Part shown: in pieces, positions 23,866 through 31,096 of the stretch
How the letters are laid out: every line of letters starts with the position of its first letter
How positions within the stretch are numbered: position 1 is the first letter of the stretch
Assembly (NCBI GenBank): GCA_944363735.1
Contig: CALVVB010000008.1
Coordinates: 1 to 34,628 of the forward strand
Direction of reading: 5' to 3'
Origin: an uncultured Bacilli bacterium
GTDB lineage: Bacteria; Bacillota_I; Bacilli_A; RF39; UBA660
Length of the DNA: 34,628 bases
Translations under genes and position numbers: made by a program
Notes under the pieces: model-generated
The model's input: only the letters and a program-made list of their open reading frames with translations
Database searches by the model: none
Told to the model about the DNA's origin: nothing

Positions 23866-24270
23866 TTATAAATTATCAATAATAATATCATCTAAACAAC
23901 TAATAGCACAGATACAATCTAAATTAATAGTTATAAACTCATTTGTAGACAGATATGCTCTATTAGAATCACTAGTATCAGGATTAGGTCTTAATATACG
24001 ACATTTAACGCAGCAACCATCAACAGATTCCACTCTAAAAACAGATGAAGTATTAGTATTACCATCTATTGTATAGGTAGTACTAAAGATATTGCCAAGT
24101 CTTGTGTAGAAAGTAACGGGTCTTGTATTAAAACAAATGATATTAGGACTACTTCCTAAATAAGGTCTAGTACAGGATTCATCAAAACAATCATTTCCTC
24201 CAGCATTTCTTTGCAATATATCAATAACCTTTAATAGTTTACCTAAACAACAAGTATCTTTATTATTCAC
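23866..24270 (-). CDS. CotY/CotZ-family spore coat protein (copy 1)
   Basis: A 134-aa paralogue of the next gene, sharing CFDESCTRPYLGSSPNIICFNTRPVTFY, a CCVKCRIL cluster and INLDCICAISCLDDI. The start is a GTG at 24270, preceded by AGAGGTGGTG. Its leader carries a sigma-K-like promoter inside a 10-bp inverted repeat. In Bacillus cotY and cotZ are adjacent and expressed late in the mother cell; two adjacent copies here suggest the same crust or exosporium lattice. Confidence 0.87.
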   Translation of the reverse strand: MNNKDTCCLGKLLKVIDILQRNAGGNDCFDESCTRPYLGSSPNIICFNTRPVTFYTRLGNIFSTTYTIDGNTNTSSVFRVESVDGCCVKCRILRPNPDTSDSNRAYLSTNEFITINLDCICAISCLDDIIIDNL

Positions 24271-24300
24271 TGTTTACACCACCTCTTATCTATTATCTAA

Positions 24301-24346
24301 TATAGGTTATGATACTAATATATTTTTGTGTAGTTAATAACCTATA
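24301..24346 (-). promoter_or_regulatory. Sigma-K-like promoter within an inverted repeat before the cotZ pair
   Basis: On the minus strand CATAACCTA (24303-24311) matches the sigma-K -10 CATANNNTA. ACAC (24328-24331) stands 16 nt upstream as a -35. TATAGGTTAT (24301-24310) and ATAACCTATA (24337-24346) are perfect 10-bp inverted arms; each arm matches 11 of 12 positions of the GerE consensus RWWTRGGYNNYY. Confidence 0.45.
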
Positions 24347-24437
24347 ACTTCTATTATTAGTTTATGAGACTTACTCTTTATAATTTACACTTTTATTTTT
24401 TTTACTTATAGAGTATAATTATTTATAGGTGATAAAG

Positions 24438-24758
24438 ATGAGTTTATTAGATATACAGTACCTTATAATTATTGCAGTCGTATTAATTATTTTATTAGCA
24501 GTGCTTAAAGCAAACAAAAAAGATGCGAATATTGATTTAAATAAACTAGTGGAGTATCTCGGTGGAAAAGATAATATTATCAGCACAGAATCTAAATTGT
24601 CTAGATTTATTGTAACTTTAAAAGACACATCTAAAGTTGATAAAGAATCTATTCAAAAGTTAGGTGCTAAAGGTATAGTTGAGATTAATAATCAATTAAA
24701 GATTATCTTAGGACCTGAATCTAAGCAATTAAAAAAATATATTGATGAACTAAAATAG
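24438..24758 (+). CDS. Membrane-anchored degenerate PTS EIIB (glucose-type) domain
   Basis: A 106-aa protein with one N-terminal membrane helix (residues ~7-24) and an EIIB-Glc-like domain: YLGGKDNIISTESKLSRFIV, then VDKESIQKLGAKGIVEI and KIILGPESKQLKKYIDEL. In active EIIB the segment reads as D-A-C-I-T-R with the phosphorylated Cys; here Lys53 stands there, so phosphotransfer is lost. A regulatory or structural role is likely. ATG 24438 follows AGGTGAT (24427-24433). It is a single-gene unit with a strong terminator, just upstream of the sensor kinase. Confidence 0.8.
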   Translation: MSLLDIQYLIIIAVVLIILLAVLKANKKDANIDLNKLVEYLGGKDNIISTESKLSRFIVTLKDTSKVDKESIQKLGAKGIVEINNQLKIILGPESKQLKKYIDELK

Positions 24759-24776
24759 AGTATAGCTCTATTTTTT
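24752..24776 (+). terminator. Terminator after the EIIB-like gene
   Basis: AAAATAGAG (24752-24760) pairs with CTCTATTTT (24766-24774) around TATAG, followed by more T. Confidence 0.8.
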
Positions 24777-24792
24777 CTTTTTAATATCATTT

Positions 24793-24810
24793 TTCGACAA
24801 ATTTCTACAA
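24793..24810. promoter_or_regulatory. Tandem Spo0A-box-like sites before the KinB-like kinase
   Basis: TTCGACAA (24793-24800) is the exact complement of 0A core TTGTCGAA. TTCTACAA (24803-24810) matches 7 of 8, exactly 10 bp away. TATAAC (24814-24819) or TATACT (24821-24826) could be the -10. The sites lie 39 bp before the ATG. Confidence 0.5.
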
Positions 24811-24848
24811 AACTATAACATATACTTATTTTAGAAAGAGGGAGAAAT

Positions 24849-26105
24849 ATGTCGTATATTGAGATTATAGTTGAAACTACACTTTTATTACTTTGTCCAT
24901 TATCATTACATTTGTTATATACAATATATAAGAAAAATTTATCTTGTGATGAAAAAGATATAGGATTTGAAGTAGCTATTATTTCCTCTCTTTATTTTGT
25001 TTTAAGATTTGGAATTTGTTGTTATAATGATCATCCTATTATTTTGTTTGATATTCCATTACTTATATGTTATTATAAACGAAAAATATTATTATCAATT
25101 TTTATATCTTTAATTTTAATTGTTTATGAAACACTATTTCTTGGTATAAATCCTTTATTTCTAGCTTTAGAATATAGTAGTTATTTAATAGTATATTCTT
25201 TATTTGTAAAAAAGAAAATTAAACCTGTTATTGTTGTTAATTATTTTATTGTTATTAAAAGTTTTATGTTATCTCTTGCAGTATTTTGGTTTATTAGTCC
25301 TGAAAAGACTTATACATCCAACTTATTTTATATCTTTACAATTATAATAACTCTTTACTTTGTAACTAATATAATCATATCTATCTTTGCCAAAGGAGAA
25401 AAAGTAGTAGAGTTACATAGTGATTTAGAAAATATTGAAAAAGAAAAAGAGTTAAGACGTTCCTTATTTAAGGTAACTCATGAAATAAAGAATCCTATCG
25501 CCGTTTGTAAAGGTTACTTAGATATGATAGATATTAATGATAAGAAAAAAGTAAGGAAATATGTTCCTATTATTAAAGACGAAATAACAAGAACTTTAAT
25601 TTTAATGGATGATTTTCTAGATTATACGAAAATAAAAATAGAAAAAGAAGAAATGGATATTGTTATGTTACTAGAAGATTTAGAGGACTATTTAGAAGAT
25701 TTGTTTAAGAAAAATGGGATAAAGTCTGAGTTTAATTTACCAGATCAGGATATTTATATAGAAGCAGATTATAATAGGTTAAAACAAGTCTTTATTAATC
25801 TTTTAAAAAATGCCGTAGAAGCGAAAGATGATAGTAAAGATGTAAAAAAAATAAGAATAAGTTTAGAAAGTGATAATACGTTTATGAAAATAATAATTGA
25901 AGATAATGGTGTTGGTATGGATAATGATGTTCTAAATAAAGTTAGTGATATGTTTTTTACAACTAAAAAGAAAGGTAGTGGACTAGGTGTTAGTTTATCT
26001 AAAGAGATAATAGAACAGCATGAAGGAAACATTGTGTATAATTCAGTAAAAGGAGAAGGAACAAGAGTAATAGTTACTTTACCTAAAGGGGAGTTTGTGG
26101 CATAA
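24849..26105 (+). CDS. KinB-like membrane sensor histidine kinase
   Basis: A 418-aa kinase. About six membrane helices fill residues ~1-180 with almost no extracellular domain, like KinB. HisKA has the phospho-acceptor in THEIKNPIAVCKGYLDM (His211). The HATPase domain shows the N box (NLLKNAVEA, ~318), DNGVGM (G1), FFTTKKKGSGLGVSLSKEI (F and G2) and GEGTRVIVTLP. No partner response regulator is adjacent, as for orphan kinases feeding the Spo0A phosphorelay. AAGAGGGAG precedes the ATG. The gene lies behind two Spo0A-type boxes. Confidence 0.85.
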   Translation: MSYIEIIVETTLLLLCPLSLHLLYTIYKKNLSCDEKDIGFEVAIISSLYFVLRFGICCYNDHPIILFDIPLLICYYKRKILLSIFISLILIVYETLFLGINPLFLALEYSSYLIVYSLFVKKKIKPVIVVNYFIVIKSFMLSLAVFWFISPEKTYTSNLFYIFTIIITLYFVTNIIISIFAKGEKVVELHSDLENIEKEKELRRSLFKVTHEIKNPIAVCKGYLDMIDINDKKKVRKYVPIIKDEITRTLILMDDFLDYTKIKIEKEEMDIVMLLEDLEDYLEDLFKKNGIKSEFNLPDQDIYIEADYNRLKQVFINLLKNAVEAKDDSKDVKKIRISLESDNTFMKIIIEDNGVGMDNDVLNKVSDMFFTTKKKGSGLGVSLSKEIIEQHEGNIVYNSVKGEGTRVIVTLPKGEFVA

Positions 26106-26123
26106 TATTATTGAAGTGATAGT

Positions 26124-26680
26124 ATGTGGAATATAGAAGATATAAGAAAAAGTTTGTCAAATTATAGATATAATCATTCTTTAAGGGTTATGGAAGAAGC
26201 GGTGTCTCTTGCTAAACACTATCATGCAGATATTTAAAAATGTAGAGTTTGTGGACTAACTCATGATATGTGTAAAGAGTATACAAGAAAATAAAATGAG
26301 AAAATCATTGAAGAATATAATCTACCTAAAGAATTGTTAAATAATGAAAATAAAGGTCTTGCTCATGGTTTTATCGATTCAATCATCGCTAAATAAAAAT
26401 ATTACTTTACTAATGATATGGTTTTAGCGTTTAGATATCATTCAACTGGTTATCCTAATATGGATTTACTAGCAAAGATTATTTATTTAGCAGATAAGAT
26501 AGAAAGAGGGAAAGATTATCCTCTAATTGAAGAAGAAAGACTTCTTGCATATCACAATATAGATAAAGCCATTATTTTATGTTTGAATAACCAAATAAAA
26601 CATTAAAAAGAAAAAACAAAGTAATAAATGAAATGGGGTATAAAACATTAAATTTTTTAGAGGAGAGTACAATTAATTGA
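26124..26680 (+). pseudogene. yqeK: yqeK pseudogene (HD-domain Ap4A hydrolase family)
   Basis: One frame from ATG 26124 reads as a YqeK-type HD phosphohydrolase: NHSLRVMEEAVSLAKHY, LTHDMCKEYTRK, LAHGFIDSIIAK, FRYHSTGYPNMDLLAKIIYLADKIE. It is broken by three in-frame TAA at 26235, 26292 and 26394, each where GAA (Glu) would fit. A fourth TAA at 26604 is explained by loss of one T: in the shifted frame the protein runs on as KVINEMGYKTLNFLEE to TGA 26678-26680. The ribosome-binding site (GAAGTGAT) and 18-nt gap after the kinase are intact. In Bacillus yqeK follows nadD; here it is 3 kb upstream. Confidence 0.87.
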
Positions 26681-26705
26681 AATATTTCTAAAATAATGCT
26701 ACAAT
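26677..26705 (+). promoter_or_regulatory. Promoter of the surface-protein gene
   Basis: TTGAAA (26677-26682), 17-nt spacer, TACAAT (26700-26705). It overlaps the end of the yqeK pseudogene. Confidence 0.65.
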
Positions 26706-26735
26706 TTATTTAACTTGAAAGAGAGTGTGTTTGTT

Positions 26736-27920
26736 ATGAATGAAAATAAAGGTAAAGAAGTAATTAGTAATAGTATTGATAATAATCAACCACAAAATTC
26801 TAAACCCGTAAAAGATAATAAAGAAATGAAAAAGAAATTAATGAGAATGATGTTAATAATAGTAGGAATTTTGGTAGTGTTTTTAATCATCATCTTAATA
26901 TTTTCTTTATTAGGTAGTGGTAATAAGAGTTATGAAGAAATAGAACAAGATTTAAAAAATGCAGCAATAGAGTATTATGAAGTTCAAAGTGGTCTTTTAC
27001 CACAAGAAGAAGGAGAGACTGTTACTGTTAGAGCAAGTACTCTAGCAGATGCAGAACTTATGAAACCATTAAGTGAATTAAGAGAAGGAGAAAACTGTAG
27101 TGGTAGAGTAGAAGTTACTAAAGTAGGAGATAATATAATATACACTCCATATCTAGAGTGTGGTGATAAATATACTACTAAAGAATTGTATAAAGCTGTT
27201 TTAGAACAAAAAATAGTAACATCAGGAAATGGTTTATATGATTTAAATGGTGAAAAAGTATATAGAGGTGATGATGTTAATAACTATGTTAGTCTAGATA
27301 ATGATATATATAGAATTGTTAAAGTAACATCTGATAATAAACTATTATTGATATTAAATGAAGTAGATTCTACAATGTCATCTTATTATGATGATAGATA
27401 TAATCCTGCGAAAAAATTTAATAGTGGTTTTAATGATTATCGTATTAGTAGAGTTAATGATTATTTAGATGATCTATATAATGGAAAGAAAGATATAAAG
27501 ATATTAAGTAAAAATGACAAAGAAAAATTAGTAAGTTTTAATTTATGTATAGGTAAAAGAAATGAAACTGAAACTAATAATACAAATGCTATTGAATGTA
27601 GTGATGTATTAGAAAATCAAATGATAGGATTATTAACAGTAAGTGATTATATGAATGCATCATTAGATACAAATTGTAAAGCAACTACTGATAAGAGTTG
27701 TCAAAATTATAATTATTTAAGATTAAAAGAAACAGAGTGGTGGCTCTTAACAGGCAATGCAGCAAATGATTATGAAGCTTATGTTGTTAAAAGTAATGGA
27801 TATATTGATATAAATACTACTTCTGGTTATAAAAAGATAAGACCAACTATTATGCTTAATAATAATGTTATGATCAAATCAGGTAATGGAAGTGCATCTA
27901 ATCCATTTATATTAAAATAA
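26736..27920 (+). CDS. Membrane-anchored extracellular protein with DUF6273-like C terminus
   Basis: A 394-aa protein. A disordered cytosolic N terminus (~30 residues, Asn/Lys-rich), one membrane helix (~35-60) and a large extracellular part. Residues ~65-165 include an AAIEYYEVQSGLLPQ helix and two Cys (ENCSGRVEV, LECGDKY), likely a disulfide. The C-terminal ~220 residues (YRIVKVTSDNKLLLI ... EWWLLTGN ... KIRPTIMLN ... GNGSASNPFIL) resemble the DUF6273 surface domain. No enzyme motif. I chose ATG 26736 over the TTG at 26715. The role is unknown, perhaps surface attachment. Confidence 0.75.
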   Translation: MNENKGKEVISNSIDNNQPQNSKPVKDNKEMKKKLMRMMLIIVGILVVFLIIILIFSLLGSGNKSYEEIEQDLKNAAIEYYEVQSGLLPQEEGETVTVRASTLADAELMKPLSELREGENCSGRVEVTKVGDNIIYTPYLECGDKYTTKELYKAVLEQKIVTSGNGLYDLNGEKVYRGDDVNNYVSLDNDIYRIVKVTSDNKLLLILNEVDSTMSSYYDDRYNPAKKFNSGFNDYRISRVNDYLDDLYNGKKDIKILSKNDKEKLVSFNLCIGKRNETETNNTNAIECSDVLENQMIGLLTVSDYMNASLDTNCKATTDKSCQNYNYLRLKETEWWLLTGNAANDYEAYVVKSNGYIDINTTSGYKKIRPTIMLNNNVMIKSGNGSASNPFILK

Positions 27921-27927
27921 TAAAAGT

Positions 27928-27961
27928 ACTAGGGAAATATTTAAGTTTCTCTAGTTTTTTT
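27928..27961 (+). terminator. Strong terminator after the surface-protein gene
   Basis: ACTAGGGAAA (27928-27937) pairs with TTTCTCTAGT (27946-27955), one G-T, followed by seven T. Confidence 0.88.
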
Positions 27962-27970
27962 AAATAATGA

Positions 27971-27999
27971 TTGACAAATTTTCTTCTTATTAATATAAT
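27971..27999 (+). promoter_or_regulatory. Consensus promoter of the NAD operon
   Basis: TTGACA (27971-27976), 17-nt spacer, TATAAT (27994-27999): perfect sigma-A consensus. The leader is about 70 nt. Confidence 0.9.
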
Positions 28000-28060
28000 G
28001 TTAATAACAGATGAAATAATCTGTAAAAAAATATACTTTGATATTAACAAAACATTAATA
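27987..28060. promoter_or_regulatory. Paired inverted repeats; candidate operator of the NAD operon
   Basis: TTATTAA-N7-TTAATAA (27987-28007) is a perfect palindrome with the -10 in its spacer. TATTAA-N7-TTAATA (28042-28060) in the leader has the same arms and the same 7-nt spacer. The centres are 54 bp apart, close to five helical turns. A small hairpin ACAGAT/ATCTGT lies between. The arms are AT-rich, so chance is possible. The nrtR-like gene of the operon is the natural candidate regulator. Confidence 0.42.
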
Positions 28061-28077
28061 AGAGGGAGTGGAGTTTT

Positions 28078-29151
28078 ATGAGTAATTTAAAATTAATAGT
28101 TTTAGAAAACATTAAAGAATTAGGTAAGGAAATAAATGAGGATCTAAAGAAGATTAGAAAAGATGATTCTAATTATATGATAACTGTTAAAGAAGACATA
28201 TTTTCTAATGGAGAAGGTAAAGTGAAAATAGAAGATACTGTTAGAGATAAAGATATTTATATTATTTCTGATGTAGGTAATTATGATATTACTTATAATA
28301 TGCGAGGGATTGTTCATCATATGGGACCTGATGAACATTTCGGGAATATAAAAAGAACAATCCTTGCTTTATCAGGGTATCAAGAAAAAATAACTTTAAT
28401 TATGCCTTTACTATATCAGGCAAGACAACATAAAAGAAAAGGAAGGGAGTCACTTGACTGTGCCCTTGCTCTACAAGAGTTAGAACATCTAGGAGTTAAC
28501 CATATTATTACTTTTGATGCTCATGATCCTAATGTTTCTAATGCTATTCCAAATCTTCCCTTTGAAAATTTTTATCCTACTAATACTATTCTAGAAGATT
28601 TACTAACTAAAGAAGAGTTAAAAGATATTTTGGTAATAAGCCCAGATATGGGAGCGATGGAACGAGCAAGATATTATGCAGAAATTTTAGACAGTGATGT
28701 AGGGATTTTCTATAAAAGGCGTGACTTATCTCGTGTAGTTAATGGTAAAAATCCTATAGTTGAACATACTTATATGGGTTCTAGTGTTAAAGATAGAGAT
28801 GTTTTAGTAGTAGATGATATGATTGCATCCGGTTCATCTATGTTAGAAGTAGGTAAAATGCTAAAAGAACAAGGTGCTAGAAAAGTATATTTTATTGCCA
28901 CATTCTCATTATTTACAGAAGGAATAGATGCTTTTGATAAAGCATATCTAGATAACATTTTTGATAAACTTTATACTACTAATCTTTCTTATATACCAAA
29001 AGAATTTAAAGAAAAGCCTTGGTTTCATACTGTAGATTGTTCAATGAATATTGCCCTTATAATTAATGCTCTTCATAATAAAGAGTCACTAACTCCATTA
29101 TTAAATGGTAAAGAGAAAATATTAAAATTAAGAGAGGAGAAAAACTCATGA
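28078..29151 (+). CDS. prs: Ribose-phosphate pyrophosphokinase (PRPP synthetase), divergent
   Basis: Transfers pyrophosphate from ATP to ribose-5-phosphate to make PRPP, the donor for NAD and nucleotide synthesis. The flexible ATP loop appears as YQARQHKRKGRE, and the PRPP loop is VLVVDDMIASGSSM. DAHDPNVSN and VISPDMGAMERARYYAE are also conserved. At 357 aa it is ~40 aa longer than Bacillus Prs, with insertions and a different C-terminal half, so it belongs to a divergent branch. GGGAGTGGAG precedes the ATG. Its stop overlaps nadD (ATGA), which ties it to NAD synthesis. Confidence 0.9.
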   Translation: MSNLKLIVLENIKELGKEINEDLKKIRKDDSNYMITVKEDIFSNGEGKVKIEDTVRDKDIYIISDVGNYDITYNMRGIVHHMGPDEHFGNIKRTILALSGYQEKITLIMPLLYQARQHKRKGRESLDCALALQELEHLGVNHIITFDAHDPNVSNAIPNLPFENFYPTNTILEDLLTKEELKDILVISPDMGAMERARYYAEILDSDVGIFYKRRDLSRVVNGKNPIVEHTYMGSSVKDRDVLVVDDMIASGSSMLEVGKMLKEQGARKVYFIATFSLFTEGIDAFDKAYLDNIFDKLYTTNLSYIPKEFKEKPWFHTVDCSMNIALIINALHNKESLTPLLNGKEKILKLREEKNS

Positions 29152-29738
29152 AAATAGGTATTTTTGGAGGTAGTTTTAATCCTCCCCATAAAATGCATAA
29201 GAAAATAGCTTTCGATCTTATAACAAGACATTATGTAGATAAGGTTATCTTTGTACCAACAGGAAATAAATATAAATATAAAAATAATCTTTTAAATAAT
29301 AAAGCAAGATTAGAGATGTTAAAGTTAATGTGTGAAGATAATAAAAATTTAGAAGTTAGTGATTATGAATTAAAAGACCATGTTGTTTATACCTATGAGA
29401 CTCTAGATTATTTTAAAGATAAATATAAAGATGATGAGATATACTTTATCTGCGGTACTGATAATTTTAGTTATGTAGATAAATGGGAAAGAGGCATGTA
29501 TGTTTTATCTAATAATAAATTATTAGTCGTTAAAAGAAATACTTATGATATAACTCCTTTATTAGAAAAATATAAAAACTATAAAGATAATATTATTGTT
29601 ACAGATATAGAAGAAAATGAAATATCTTCTACTAAAATTAGAGAAATGATATATAATAATAAAAGAGTGGAAAATTATTTAGATAAAAGTGTTTATTTAT
29701 ATATTAGAGATAATAATTTATATAAGGGAGGAATTTAG
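29148..29738 (+). CDS. nadD: Nicotinate-nucleotide adenylyltransferase NadD
   Basis: Adenylates NaMN (or NMN) to the dinucleotide. The nucleotidyltransferase signature GGSFNPPHKMH is at residues ~7-17, FICGTDNFSYVDKW matches the family's middle motif, and EISSTKIREM is the C-terminal ISSTxIR motif. At 196 aa it has the usual length. Its start overlaps the prs stop by 4 nt, and pncC starts directly after its stop. The usual partner yqeK does not follow it here. Confidence 0.93.
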   Translation: MKIGIFGGSFNPPHKMHKKIAFDLITRHYVDKVIFVPTGNKYKYKNNLLNNKARLEMLKLMCEDNKNLEVSDYELKDHVVYTYETLDYFKDKYKDDEIYFICGTDNFSYVDKWERGMYVLSNNKLLVVKRNTYDITPLLEKYKNYKDNIIVTDIEENEISSTKIREMIYNNKRVENYLDKSVYLYIRDNNLYKGGI

Positions 29739-30212
29739 ATGGACTTTAAAGAAATAATACATATTTTACAATTAGGTCAAAAAACTATTGCCACAATGGA
29801 GTCTTGTACTGGTGGAGGAGTAGTTAATGCTATTACTAATTGTGAAGGTGCTAGTGAAATATTAAAATTTAGTGCGGTAACTTATTCTAATGAATATAAG
29901 GTTAAAATGGGTGTGCCTAAAGAAGTTATTGATAAATATACTGTCTATAGTATGGAAACGGCAATAGAGATGAGTAAAGCGATTAGTTCTTTTGCAGATA
30001 GTAATTATGGTATAGGAATAACAGGTAAACTTAATAGAAGTGACCCTAATAATCCAACAGGGGATGATAATATCGTTTATATTTGTATTTATGATAGAGA
30101 TAATAATAAATTTTATAAAGAAAAGATGACTGTTAATAAAGAAAATCGTGCTTTAAATAAAGAACATATTATAGATAAGATTATAACAATGTTACTAGAT
30201 ATAATTAAGTAA
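29739..30212 (+). CDS. pncC: CinA C-terminal domain, NMN deamidase (PncC)
   Basis: A 157-aa stand-alone CinA C-terminal domain, converting NMN to NaMN and so feeding NadD. The active-site motif TMESCTGGGVVNAIT (Ser near 22) is intact, followed by FSAVTYSNEYKVKMGV and GIGITGKLNRSDPNN, where most relatives have GIAGPxGGT. That change in the nucleotide-binding loop is worth noting. GGGAGG precedes the ATG, within the end of nadD. Confidence 0.85.
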   Translation: MDFKEIIHILQLGQKTIATMESCTGGGVVNAITNCEGASEILKFSAVTYSNEYKVKMGVPKEVIDKYTVYSMETAIEMSKAISSFADSNYGIGITGKLNRSDPNNPTGDDNIVYICIYDRDNNKFYKEKMTVNKENRALNKEHIIDKIITMLLDIIK

Positions 30213-30262
30213 CATTTTTCTTAAAAGTATGTTATAATCAATTTATGAAAAAGAGGTGTAGC

Positions 30263-31096
30263 ATGGAAAAATTTTATAAGAGTGAAGAAGAGTTTTTAAA
30301 AGATTATAATGCAAAAGACTTTGATCAGTTATCGATGACTGCAGATATTCTACTTATTAGTGTTTCTAGTGAAGAAGTAAATAACTATCGTAAAAATAGT
30401 AAGAAGATGATGAGTATTCTTTTAGTAAAAAGAGATGATTATCCTTTTAAAGATAAATGGTGTCTACCAGGAGGTTTTTTAGACCCTAATAGGGAAACTT
30501 TAGAAGAGTGTGCTAAAAGAGTATTAAAAAGAGAAACTAATTTATCTAATATCTATTTAGAACAACTATATACATATGATGCTTTAGATAGAGATCCAAG
30601 AACAAGAGTAGTATCAACAACGTTTATCGCTTTAGTAGATAAGAATAGATTAACAGAAATGATTAATCCTAATGCTTGTTGGTTTGATATTATGTTAATA
30701 GAAGAAAAAGATAATATAGTAGATGTTTCTTTAACTAATGGAGTAGAAAATATTAATCTATCAATAAAAAAGACTTTAAGAGAAGAGACTACTGATAGAT
30801 ATAGTTTTAAAACAAGAAAAAATGTTTTAGCCTTTGATCATGATTTAGTAGTATTAGCAGGATTAGAGCGTTTAAAAAATAAATTAAATTATACTGATAT
30901 TGTCTTTAATATGATGCCTGAATACTTTACTTTAGGAGAGTTACAACAAGTTTATGAAGTAATACTTAATAAGAAATTATTAGATCCTGCTTTTAGAAGA
31001 ATTATTAAAGATAAAGTAGTTAAAACTTATAAAATGAGAACTGGAGAAGGACATAGACCATCAGTATTATTTAAGTATAGAAAGAAAAATGATTAA
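30263..31096 (+). CDS. nrtR: NrtR-type Nudix-related transcriptional regulator
   Basis: A 277-aa protein. The N-terminal Nudix-like fold (~15-160) contains KDKWCLPGGFLDPNRETLEE. The C-terminal winged helix (~200-275) has FTLGELQQVYEVILNKKL, FRRIIKDKVV and HRPSVLFKYRKK, the NrtR pattern. In a Nudix box G-x5-E-x7-REUxEExGU; here the REUxEE part reads RVLKRE, so hydrolysis is unlikely, as in NrtR repressors that sense ADP-ribose. ATG 30263 follows AAGAGGTG; an upstream ATG at 30245 has no such site. A TATAAT at 30233-30238 may be an internal promoter. It overlaps nadK by 8 nt. Confidence 0.85.
   Translation: MEKFYKSEEEFLKDYNAKDFDQLSMTADILLISVSSEEVNNYRKNSKKMMSILLVKRDDYPFKDKWCLPGGFLDPNRETLEECAKRVLKRETNLSNIYLEQLYTYDALDRDPRTRVVSTTFIALVDKNRLTEMINPNACWFDIMLIEEKDNIVDVSLTNGVENINLSIKKTLREETTDRYSFKTRKNVLAFDHDLVVLAGLERLKNKLNYTDIVFNMMPEYFTLGELQQVYEVILNKKLLDPAFRRIIKDKVVKTYKMRTGEGHRPSVLFKYRKKND

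Noticed and set aside
26418-26606. 62-aa open frame read as an independent gene
   Set aside because: It is the third fragment of the yqeK pseudogene, in the same frame as the upstream pieces.
26124-26680. Programmed stop readthrough or a recoded TAA in yqeK
   Set aside because: A frameshift also breaks the gene, and TAA ends many other genes here, so decay is simpler.
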